A stretch of 18,863 bases of DNA from JACKNG01 sp040904625 (lineage in GTDB: Bacteria; Pseudomonadota; Gammaproteobacteria; Ga0077536). Positions 1 through 6,455 of the stretch are shown here, piece after piece (within the stretch, counting starts at the first letter, position 1; each line of letters starts with the position of its first letter). The notes below the pieces were generated by a model that made no database searches, was not told the DNA's origin, and saw only the letters and a program-made list of their open reading frames with translations. A program made the translations under genes and the position numbers. The stretch lies in the NCBI GenBank assembly GCA_040904625.1, contig JBBDTC010000289.1:1-18863 (forward strand), given 5' to 3'.

Positions 1-57
1 GGCCAACCGGGCGCCTCAGCACCCCATACAGCTGAGTTATTCCGGGACGGGCCCTTA
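1..57. repeat. Half copy of a palindromic intergenic repeat, cut by the window edge
   Basis: Read on the minus strand, this stretch begins with the receptor's own stop codon and runs TAAGGGCCCG, then AATAACTCAGC, matching the element at 5641-5803 in order and spacing. Read on the plus strand it also aligns with the right arm of that element (shared GGGCGCCTC, CCCCA and AGTTATT blocks). It contains a small hairpin, CTCAGC (15-20) with GCTGAG (31-36). Only one arm is visible; the centre of the palindrome would lie beyond the left edge. It may act as a transcript end or REP/MITE-like element. No U-tract is visible. Confidence 0.7.
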
Positions 58-2178
58 GAAGCGCAAACGCACACCCACCAGTGCGCCGGCGCCCTGCAAC
101 GGCGCCAGATCCTTGACGAAGGAGACATGCCGGCGCGCCGTTTCATCGGTCAGGTTGATGCCGCGCGCGAACAGCGTCGCTTCGCTCTGGCCGCCCAGCG
201 ACCAGCGGTAGCCGGCATCGAGGTTGATCATGGTGTAGCCGTCTGTGCTGGTCTCGAGCGCGGCCAGATCGTCGGCGGCGGTGACGCGGATGACGTCGAA
301 ACCGGCATAGAGCGGACCGCGTTCCCAGCTTAGCCGCATGCCGAAGCGCAGCGGCGGCAGGCGCGGCACCGTGGCGCCACCGGACAGCTCGCCATCGACA
401 TAATCGCTCCAGGCGCGCACGTCGACCCGCCCCCGGCCATCGTCGATGACGGTGGTCTCGGCGACGAGTTCGAAGCCCCAGAAGCGCGCGTCGCGCTGGC
501 GCTGGTTGAGCAGCAGCAAGGCGTCGTCCTCAACGACGATGAGCCCGCTGGCGAAGAAGTCATCTTCCACGCGATCGGCGATGCCATCGCCGTTGCGATC
601 GTTTTCGGCGAGATAAATGAAATCAGCGATATCGTTATAGAAAAACGTCGTCTCGAATCGATAGCGGCCGCCGGTCTTGCGCCAGGAGACGTCGATATTG
701 TGCGAAGCCTCCTCACTCAGCCCGAGATCACCGATCTCGAAGGTGTTGGTGGCGAGATGTGGACCGCCGGCAAACAGTTCTTCGATCGACGGCGCACGCT
801 CAGAGCGGGTTGCGGACACCGACAGCGACCAGCCCGGCCGATACTCGTAGCTTGCGCCGCCCGAGAAGCTGAACAAATTGAAATCCTGGCTCTGCCCGGC
901 AACGCGATCCCGTGCGGAATTGCTTTCATAACGCAGGCCGGCATCGACATGAGCAGGGCCGAAGTCGGCTTTCTCGAACAGGAAGACGGCGATACTGTCC
1001 TGCGCCGCCGGCGGCACGAAAGCTTCCTCGCCGACCGCGGAGAAGGTGCGGTCGGAGTACTGTAACCCGACCACACCATCCCAGGCCCCCAGCGGCTGGT
1101 GAATGAGTTCCAGACGTCCCTCGATCTCCTCGTTGTTGAAGCGTGTACCCACTTCGCCCGAGGCTTCGACCTCATCATGGGTGTAATCGGCATAACCCCA
1201 GCGCGTACGCATCCGGTCGATACCGAAGGCACCGATTCGGAGACCCGCTTCGATGTCGTAGCGGGTCTGCTCCAGATCGATGCGTGTGCCACCCTCCTCA
1301 CCATCGAGGAGATCGTCGTCATGGTCGTCTTCGTCGCCATGCTCCTCATCATGGGCTTCCTCATGGTGGTGGGCGCCTGGCACACCGAATTCATTGGCCA
1401 GGTAGCTCACATTGAAGCCGACGAAACCACGCTTACCGATAGCACTCGACCCCACCGAGTAGTTGTCCGTCTCACCATCGCTATTGAGCAAGCGGCCGCG
1501 GCGCGCGCCGGGTTCGGGTGTGACTTCGGCGAAACCGGGAATGCGCAGATCGCCGCTGTCGCGGCGCAGGCCGTCGACATGCACGGCGACATTGGCGTTG
1601 AGCGGCAGCTCTCCGCGAAAGGCGCCGAGCCAACCACGCGCGGCCGAATCGTAATGGCCATAGAGTTCCCCCTGCACCGTGTCTGGCACGGCCTTGGGAA
1701 TGCGATTCGTGACCACGTTGACCAGGCCCCCGCTGGCGCCGCTGCCATAGAGCAGCGTTGCCGGCCCGCGAAAGATCTCCACTTGCTCGGCGAATATCGG
1801 CTCGACCGCGACACCGTGGTCGGGGCTGATAGTCGAGACGTCCATGGTGCCGATGCCATCGCTCAGCACCCGCACGCGGGCGCCGCCCAGCCCCCGGATC
1901 ACCGGGCGGCCGACGCTGGCGCCGAAATCGCTGGAAGTCACCCCGGGCTGGGTGCTGACGGTGTCGCCGATGGAACGCATCGACTCGCGCCCCAGGGCCT
2001 CCCGATCGAGCACGCTGACCGGCGCGGCGAGGTGGCTTTCGATACGGCCCAGAGGATCGGCGGTGACGACGATTTCTTCGATTCTATGAGGGTGCTCGTG
2101 GGCGCTGTCGGCAGCGGCGTGGGGTGCTGCGGCGACAATAACAAGCATGAAAAATGTAATAACGATGCGTGAGCGCAT
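55..2178 (-). CDS. znuD: TonB-dependent outer-membrane receptor, ZnuD-like, probably for zinc
   Basis: This is a 707-residue TonB-dependent receptor that should import a metal or metal complex across the outer membrane using TonB energy. A signal peptide covers residues 1-23 (hydrophobic core, cut after Ala-Ala-Ala). A TonB box (EIVVTA, 35-40) follows. The plug runs roughly 45-160 and includes RPVIRGLGG and EIFRGPATLLYGSGASGG. The rest is a beta-barrel ending in the usual terminal Phe. An extracellular-type loop at 270-289 is packed with His, Asp and Glu (HHHEEAHDEEH), the hallmark of ZnuD-type zinc receptors. The start is supported by AGGGAGAG just upstream. It lies 54 bases after a small His/Cys protein and downstream of a strong Zur operator at 2597-2611, so repression by zinc-loaded Zur is likely. 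Substrate is inferred from the loop and context; another divalent metal is possible. Confidence 0.88.
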   Translation of the reverse strand: MRSRIVITFFMLVIVAAAPHAAADSAHEHPHRIEEIVVTADPLGRIESHLAAPVSVLDREALGRESMRSIGDTVSTQPGVTSSDFGASVGRPVIRGLGGARVRVLSDGIGTMDVSTISPDHGVAVEPIFAEQVEIFRGPATLLYGSGASGGLVNVVTNRIPKAVPDTVQGELYGHYDSAARGWLGAFRGELPLNANVAVHVDGLRRDSGDLRIPGFAEVTPEPGARRGRLLNSDGETDNYSVGSSAIGKRGFVGFNVSYLANEFGVPGAHHHEEAHDEEHGDEDDHDDDLLDGEEGGTRIDLEQTRYDIEAGLRIGAFGIDRMRTRWGYADYTHDEVEASGEVGTRFNNEEIEGRLELIHQPLGAWDGVVGLQYSDRTFSAVGEEAFVPPAAQDSIAVFLFEKADFGPAHVDAGLRYESNSARDRVAGQSQDFNLFSFSGGASYEYRPGWSLSVSATRSERAPSIEELFAGGPHLATNTFEIGDLGLSEEASHNIDVSWRKTGGRYRFETTFFYNDIADFIYLAENDRNGDGIADRVEDDFFASGLIVVEDDALLLLNQRQRDARFWGFELVAETTVIDDGRGRVDVRAWSDYVDGELSGGATVPRLPPLRFGMRLSWERGPLYAGFDVIRVTAADDLAALETSTDGYTMINLDAGYRWSLGGQSEATLFARGINLTDETARRHVSFVKDLAPLQGAGALVGVRLRF

Positions 2179-2232
2179 GGCTCTCTCCCTGCAGAAGAAT
2201 TTTGACGGCGCCGGCCGCGGGCCGACAGCGAG

Positions 2233-2562
2233 CTATGGGCAGGAAGATGCGGGGGGAGCGCGCACCGCTGGTCGACGCAGCGCGGCGGGGACGAAACCAG
2301 CGAGCGCCGCAGTGGCAGGAGCCGCGGCAGGTCCGATCTGCGGTAGCGGCGTGGGCACGCGCCCAGGCAAGGCGGCGTGGCCGCCGTTGAGCGCGAGGCA
2401 GGAGGCACAGAGCGTCTGTTCCGGATGCTGATCGCCATCGTGCCCATGCACGACGGCGGCAGCCTGCACGGCACCGACCAGGAGCACTAGGAGCAGTGCG
2501 ACCGAGCGTGCTGCACGCAAGTGCCGGCGCAAGCGTCTGAGCTGTCCAGGTGGGAAGTGCAT
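2233..2562 (-). CDS. Small exported His/Cys-rich protein, DUF2946-like
   Basis: This is a 109-residue protein from the ATG at 2562, which has AAGG just upstream, although at short spacing. A TTG nine bases earlier is the only longer option and has no ribosome site. An arginine-rich N-terminus is followed by a single hydrophobic segment (about residues 17-35), then HGHDGDQH, then CASC, then an Ala/Pro-rich segment and a C-terminal RAPPASSCP tail. This layout (N-terminal anchor, His cluster, Cys-x-x-Cys, RAPPA-type end) resembles DUF2946 proteins, which are often found next to metal-related TonB receptors. The His and Cys residues could bind zinc in the periplasm. It is the first gene after the Zur operator and is 54 bases ahead of the receptor, so the two are probably co-transcribed. 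The exact function is unknown. Confidence 0.7.
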   Translation of the reverse strand: MHFPPGQLRRLRRHLRAARSVALLLVLLVGAVQAAAVVHGHDGDQHPEQTLCASCLALNGGHAALPGRVPTPLPQIGPAAAPATAALAGFVPAALRRPAVRAPPASSCP

Positions 2563-2596
2563 GGCCTTCAAACGTTCACAATAAGTCGGCGCTTAA

Positions 2597-2611
2597 TGTA
2601 ACACTATAACA
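2597..2611 (-). promoter_or_regulatory. Zur operator overlapping an extended -10 promoter
   Basis: The plus-strand 15-mer is TGTAACACTATAACA. Against the classical proteobacterial Zur consensus TGTTATANTATAACA it matches 12 of 14 defined positions. On the minus strand the same bases contain TGTTATAGT, an extended -10 (TG-n-TATAGT, with the hexamer at 2608-2603), and no good -35 is visible. Zinc-bound Zur here would block polymerase directly. It sits 34 bases upstream of the DUF2946-like start and controls that gene and the receptor. The presence of a Zur gene at 5881-6363 supports the call. Confidence 0.8.
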
Positions 2612-2655
2612 ATTCCTGGGTATATCCCCGTGCCTGAGCGATGACGCGACAGCCC

Positions 2656-3444
2656 TCAGGCGGCGTGCACCGAAATGTTCAAAGCCAGACCGGCACCGAT
2701 CAGAGTGCACTGGATGATGGTCTGGCGCAGGCCGATGCGCCGATTGAGCGCCGGCATCAGGTCGGACACCGCGACATAGATGAAGCTCGCCGCGGTAAAG
2801 GTCAGCAGGTAGGGGATCAGACCAGTCAGCTCCCCGAGCGCGAACCAGGCGAGCACAGCGCCGACGATCATGGCGAACGACGTCAGCAGATTGAACACGA
2901 ACGCCCGCACGCGTGAGTAGCCACTATGGATGAGAATGGCGAAATCGCCGAGTTCCTGCGGCACTTCGTGGGCGATGACGGCCAGCGCGGTGACGACACC
3001 GAGCGAGGCGTCGTGGAGGAAAGCCGCAGCGATCAGTACGCCATCAAGGAAATTGTGCACGGAATCGCCGATCAGGATCAGGGCTCCGGCCGGCCCGGGG
3101 ATGTGCTCGCAACCCTCTTCATGGCCGTCATGGTGATGGTGATGCCGCCACACCAGGCCCTTCTCGAGGACGAAGAAAACCAGAATCGCCGCCAGTGCAG
3201 TCGCCATCAGCCCATGGATGTCGTCGCGCGTCTGGGCGAGCGCCTCCGGCAGCAGGTGCAGGAACCCGGCGCCGAGCAGCATGCCGATGGCGAAGCTCAG
3301 CAGGTAATCGGGCGATTTCTCGCGGATGCGTTCGGGCAGCAGCAAATAGCTTGCTGCGGCGGCAACGCTGAGTACGCTGCCGAGCAGACTGAAGAAAAGC
3401 ACCCACGGGAGCGAACTGGTAATGAGCATGGCGCGCGGCGGCAT
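2656..3444 (-). CDS. ZIP-family metal transporter, LIV-1-like, probably zinc
   Basis: This is a 262-residue inner-membrane protein with about eight hydrophobic segments. The two ZIP signature helices are present: HNFLDG at 130-135 and HEVPQELGD at 159-167, the latter of the LIV-1 type (HExPxExGD) that forms the transport-site metal ligands. The variable loop between TM3 and TM4 carries a metal-binding His cluster at 101-114 (HHHHHDGHEEGCEH). ZIP proteins normally bring zinc or related divalent ions into the cytoplasm. The ATG at 3444 gives the longest form; an ATG at 3429 is equally possible, and neither has a clear ribosome site. The gene is on the same strand as the DUF2946-like and receptor genes, with their own promoter in between. 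A palindrome at 3459-3473 suggests its own Zur-type control. Confidence 0.9.
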   Translation of the reverse strand: MPPRAMLITSSLPWVLFFSLLGSVLSVAAAASYLLLPERIREKSPDYLLSFAIGMLLGAGFLHLLPEALAQTRDDIHGLMATALAAILVFFVLEKGLVWRHHHHHDGHEEGCEHIPGPAGALILIGDSVHNFLDGVLIAAAFLHDASLGVVTALAVIAHEVPQELGDFAILIHSGYSRVRAFVFNLLTSFAMIVGAVLAWFALGELTGLIPYLLTFTAASFIYVAVSDLMPALNRRIGLRQTIIQCTLIGAGLALNISVHAA

Positions 3445-3458
3445 GCGATAAAGCGCGG

Positions 3459-3473
3459 CTTTATATCATAAAG
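3459..3473 (-). promoter_or_regulatory. Possible second Zur-like operator before the ZIP gene
   Basis: The plus-strand 15-mer CTTTATATCATAAAG is a near-perfect palindrome (six of seven arm pairs) around an AT-rich core. It keeps the TTATA-n-nATAA core of the Zur box but loses the outer TG/CA pairs (9 of 14 defined positions match). On the minus strand it includes TATGAT, a good -10. It ends 14 bases before the longest ZIP start, so the mRNA leader would be very short. I infer Zur control from this and from the neighbourhood. Confidence 0.4.
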
Positions 3474-3514
3474 GAGACGCACTTATTTGCTGCAGCGGGC
3501 GATAACCGTAACTA

Positions 3515-3537
3515 GCAGCCTGTCGGACTTAGGCTGC
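3515..3537. repeat. Hairpin-forming inverted repeat upstream of glgB
   Basis: GCAGCCT (3515-3521) and AGGCTGC (3531-3537) are perfect 7-base complements around a 9-base loop, GTCGGACTT. There is no T-run after either arm. It lies in the 246-base gap between the divergent ZIP and glgB genes. The remainder of that gap shows only the ZIP operator, a TATACT hexamer at 3623-3628 with no well-spaced -35, and the GAGAA ribosome-site candidate for glgB. It may be a REP-like dispersed hairpin. Confidence 0.5.
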
Positions 3538-3690
3538 ATCTACTGCGGCGGTGGGATAGCGGTCCATATCGGCACCCGCTTGACGAAAACGACGCAGGGA
3601 TGTTGCCGAAGGGAAGGCCCCTTATACTGCCTGGAACCTGCTTACGCGCTCTGCCGCACGCCGGCGGCGCCCTCTCCCCGAGAATTTGTC

Positions 3691-5643
3691 ATGCAAGTAT
3701 TCGATCACCAGCCGGGCCACGGCCCTACCGTGCGCAGCGCTGACGGCGGCGGACTGCTCACCAGCCACGACGTCTACCTGTTGCGTGAAGGCACCCATCA
3801 CCGCCTCTACGAGAAGCTGGGCGCACACGCCGCGACCGTGGACGGTTCTTCCGGCTACCGCTTCGCGGTGTGGGCGCCCAACGCGTCCCGGGTCTCGGTG
3901 ATCGGGGGGTTCAACGGCTGGGAGCCGCAGGCGAATCCGCTCGCCGCGCGGGCCGACGGCTGCGGCGTGTGGGAGGGTTTCGTGCCCAGGGTTGCCGAGG
4001 GCGCCGCCTACAAGTACCGCGTCGTCTCGCGCGACGGCGAGCGGATGGACAAGGCCGATCCCTTCGCCTTCGCCACCGAGGTGCCGCCGCACACGGCCTC
4101 GCGCACCTGGAACCTCGACTACCAGTGGGGCGACGGGGCGTGGATGCGTGAACGCGGCGCACGTAACGCGCTCGACGCGCCGTGGTCGATCTATGAGCTG
4201 CACCTGGGCTCGTGGATGCGCGACGGCCAGCGCCAGCTCAGCTACCGCGAACTCGCCGTCCGGTTGGTCGACTATGTCAGGCAGATGGGCTACACCCACG
4301 TCGAGCTGATGCCGGTGATGGAACACCCCTTCTATGGCTCGTGGGGCTATCAGTGCACCGGCTTCTTCGCGCCCACTTCGCGCTACGGCACGCCGCAGGA
4401 CTTCATGCACCTGGTCGATGCACTGCACCAGGCCGGGATCGGTGTGATCCTGGACTGGGTGCCTTCGCACTATCCGGCCGACGCGCACGGCCTTGCGCGC
4501 TTCGATGGCACCTACTGCTACGAGCATCAGGATCCGCGCCAGGGTTATCACCCGGAGTGGAACAGCTGCATCTTCAACTACGGGCGCAACGAGGTGCGTG
4601 GCTTCCTCGCCAGCAGCGCGCTGTTCTGGCTGGCGTACTATCATGCGGACGCGCTGCGGGTCGATGCGGTCGCTTCCATGCTCTACCTCGACTACGGGCG
4701 CGAGGACGGCGAGTGGATCCCCAACGAACACGGCGGGAACGAGAACCTCGCGGCGATCACCTTCCTGCGCCAGCTCAACGAAGCGGTCTACCGCGACCAC
4801 CCCGACGTGCAGACCATCGCCGAGGAGTCCACCGCCTGGCCCATGGTCTCGCGGCCGACGCATCTCGGCGGGCTCGGCTTCGGCATGAAGTGGAACATGG
4901 GCTGGATGCACGACACCCTGGGCTACTTCAAGGAGGACCCTGTCCACCGTAAATACCACCACGACCGCCTCACTTTCGGTCTGTGGTACGCCTTCAATGA
5001 GAACTTCATGCTGTGCCTGTCGCACGATGAAGTCGTATACGGCAAGGGTTCAATGCTGCGCAAGATGCCCGGCGACGACTGGCAGCGCTTCGCCAACCTG
5101 CGCCTGCTGCTGGGCCTGATGTACGCGCACCCGGGCAAGAAGCTCAACTTCATGGGCGCGGAACTGGCGCAATGGAACGAATGGAGTCACGAGGCCAGCC
5201 TCGACTGGCACCTGCTCGCCGAGCCGCCGCATGCGGGCATGCAACGCTGGGTGCAGGACCTGAACCACACCTACCGCGAGCTGCCCGCACTGTGGCAGCG
5301 CGACTTCCAGGGCGAGGGCTTCCGCTGGGTAGACTGCCACGACGTGGAGCAGAGCACGCTCAGCTTCCTGCGCTTCGCTGCCGACCCCGCCGACGCGGTG
5401 TTGGTGGTGTGCAATATGACGCCGGTGCCGCGCCACAACCACCGCGTCGGTGTGCCGACACCAGGATTCTGGCGCGAGCGGCTCAACAGTGACGCCGATC
5501 TCTACGGCGGCAGCGGCCAGGGCAACCTGGGCGGCGCCGAAGCGCAGCCGATGAGCGCGCACGGCTTCGCCCAGTCGCTCGTGCTGGCGCTGCCGCCGCT
5601 CGGCGTGCTCTACCTCACGCCCGAGCGCGAAGGCGGACCCTAA
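3691..5643 (+). CDS. glgB: 1,4-alpha-glucan branching enzyme (GlgB)
   Basis: GlgB cuts alpha-1,4-glucan chains and re-attaches them by alpha-1,6 bonds, making branches in glycogen in the cytoplasm. From the ATG at 3691 the protein has 650 residues. An N-terminal CBM48-type domain (about 35-130, YRFAVWAPNASRVSVIGGFNGW) precedes the GH13 barrel. The catalytic triad is intact: Asp325 in ALRVDA, Glu378 in IAEES, and Asp446 in LSHDE. Their spacings (53 and 121) equal those of the E. coli triad D405/E458/D526. At 650 residues it lacks the extra N1 domain of the longer E. coli form. The reading frame is open back to 3487, but that stretch holds a hairpin and does not look like protein, so I chose ATG 3691 with GAGAA upstream. 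No other glycogen gene is nearby, and it sits between zinc genes. Confidence 0.95.
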   Translation: MQVFDHQPGHGPTVRSADGGGLLTSHDVYLLREGTHHRLYEKLGAHAATVDGSSGYRFAVWAPNASRVSVIGGFNGWEPQANPLAARADGCGVWEGFVPRVAEGAAYKYRVVSRDGERMDKADPFAFATEVPPHTASRTWNLDYQWGDGAWMRERGARNALDAPWSIYELHLGSWMRDGQRQLSYRELAVRLVDYVRQMGYTHVELMPVMEHPFYGSWGYQCTGFFAPTSRYGTPQDFMHLVDALHQAGIGVILDWVPSHYPADAHGLARFDGTYCYEHQDPRQGYHPEWNSCIFNYGRNEVRGFLASSALFWLAYYHADALRVDAVASMLYLDYGREDGEWIPNEHGGNENLAAITFLRQLNEAVYRDHPDVQTIAEESTAWPMVSRPTHLGGLGFGMKWNMGWMHDTLGYFKEDPVHRKYHHDRLTFGLWYAFNENFMLCLSHDEVVYGKGSMLRKMPGDDWQRFANLRLLLGLMYAHPGKKLNFMGAELAQWNEWSHEASLDWHLLAEPPHAGMQRWVQDLNHTYRELPALWQRDFQGEGFRWVDCHDVEQSTLSFLRFAADPADAVLVVCNMTPVPRHNHRVGVPTPGFWRERLNSDADLYGGSGQGNLGGAEAQPMSAHGFAQSLVLALPPLGVLYLTPEREGGP

Positions 5644-5803
5644 GGGCCCGTGCCAGAATAACTCAGCTATTTGGAACGCCGTTCCATCCCGTCTGGCAGC
5701 GTTGCTCGTCAGTTGAATAGAACCACTATTCACCCTCCTCGCGCCTTGCCAGTCGGGCGCCTCGACGCCCCAAATCGCCCAGTTATTTCGCGGCGGACCC
5801 TAA
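5641..5803. repeat. Palindromic intergenic element of about 163 bp (MITE/REP-like)
   Basis: The element is one long imperfect inverted repeat centred near 5722. Matching outer blocks include AATAACT (5657-5663) with AGTTATT (5781-5787) and TAAGGGCCCG at the left end with CGGACCCTAA at the right end. The centre is a clean palindrome, TGAATAG-AACCA-CTATTCA (5714-5732). The left arm holds a further hairpin, TGGAACGCCGTTCCA (5672-5686). A 12-base direct repeat, GGCGGACCCTAA, occurs at 5632-5643 and 5792-5803. The first three bases are the glgB stop codon. A related half copy sits at 1-57. It encodes no protein and could be a non-autonomous mobile element, an RNA structure, or both. Confidence 0.75.
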
Positions 5804-5846
5804 AGCCCCGCGCCATAGCTCACCCATTCAGTCCTGGCTGTGCGGG

Positions 5847-5852
5847 TACAAT
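5847..5852 (+). promoter_or_regulatory. Candidate -10 box of the zur promoter
   Basis: TACAAT lies 28 bases upstream of the zur start, with a good ribosome site (AGGA, 5870-5873) between them. No convincing -35 is present at the right distance. There is no Zur-like palindrome here, so autoregulation is not indicated by the sequence. Confidence 0.4.
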
Positions 5853-5880
5853 AGCGCCCAGCCCCTGCCAGGACCGCGCC

Positions 5881-6363
5881 ATGAGCCGATCGATCATCCA
5901 GGATTTCCGCAACCCCGATCACGATCATGCTGCCTGTGTCGACACCGCGCTGACCCAGGCAGAAGCTTTGTGCCAGGAACGCGGCGAGCGCTTGACGCCG
6001 CTGCGCAAACGCGTCCTGCAACTGGTTTGGGACAGCCACAAACCGGTGAAGGCCTACGACCTGCTCGATCATCTTTCCGAGGGGCGTAAACGCGCCGCGC
6101 CGCCCACGGTCTATCGCGTGCTCGAATTTCTCCACGAAGCGGGTCTGATCCATCGCATCGAATCACTCAACGCCTTCGTCGGCTGCGCCAGCCCCGCGCG
6201 GCGACACTCGGCGCAGTTCCTGATCTGCACCGGCTGTGCAACGGTCGCCGAACTCGACGATGCCGCCCTCAGCGCCAGGATCGGCGCCAGCGCGAAGCGG
6301 CTCGGATTCGTCGTCAGGGAAGAGAAGATCGAGATCGTCGGCCTGTGCCGCGAATGCCAATGA
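5881..6363 (+). CDS. zur: Zur-type zinc uptake regulator (Fur family)
   Basis: This is a 160-residue cytoplasmic repressor that binds DNA when loaded with zinc and turns off zinc-uptake genes. An N-terminal winged-helix region contains the recognition segment PPTVYRVLEFL (74-84), followed by GLIHRIESLNAFVGC, a segment typical of Zur rather than Fur. Structural zinc is held by two Cys pairs, C116/C119 (CTGC) and C156/C159 (CREC). Likely regulatory zinc ligands are H91, C102, H109 and E124, with spacings close to those reported for E. coli Zur (H77, C88, H96, E111). The start at ATG 5881 has AGGA at ideal spacing; the open frame upstream falls in the palindromic repeat and is not coding. The likely local target is the operator at 2597-2611. 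Confidence 0.92.
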   Translation: MSRSIIQDFRNPDHDHAACVDTALTQAEALCQERGERLTPLRKRVLQLVWDSHKPVKAYDLLDHLSEGRKRAAPPTVYRVLEFLHEAGLIHRIESLNAFVGCASPARRHSAQFLICTGCATVAELDDAALSARIGASAKRLGFVVREEKIEIVGLCRECQ

Positions 6364-6394
6364 AGGCCCGCTGCGTATTCTGAACGACTCTGCC

Positions 6395-6429
6395 GCCCCT
6401 CTTCGCCGAATCGGCGACGGGGGATTTTT
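6395..6429 (+). terminator. Intrinsic terminator of zur
   Basis: An inner stem TCGCC-GAATC-GGCGA (6403-6417) is extended by outer CCCC/GGGG pairing and followed at once by ATTTTT. It sits 32 bases after the zur stop codon and before the next plus-strand gene, which therefore probably has its own promoter. No other signal is clear in the gap to 6455. Confidence 0.8.
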
Positions 6430-6455
6430 CATCACTCAAATAACAAAGTTGCCCC

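Noticed and set aside
1099..2172. 357-codon plus-strand frame opposite the TonB receptor
   Set aside because: The receptor on the minus strand has signal peptide, TonB box, plug and barrel; this frame has none of its own.
3487..3690. Upstream extension of glgB adding 68 residues
   Set aside because: It contains the hairpin repeat, many Cys and no family similarity; ATG 3691 gives the expected N-terminus.
3622..5025. 467-codon open frame opposite glgB
   Set aside because: It is a shadow of glgB; the translation is His/Arg/Val-rich with no domain, while the plus strand has the intact GH13 triad.
5671..5880. Upstream extension of zur
   Set aside because: The extension falls in the palindromic repeat; ATG 5881 has a well-spaced ribosome site and the normal Zur length.
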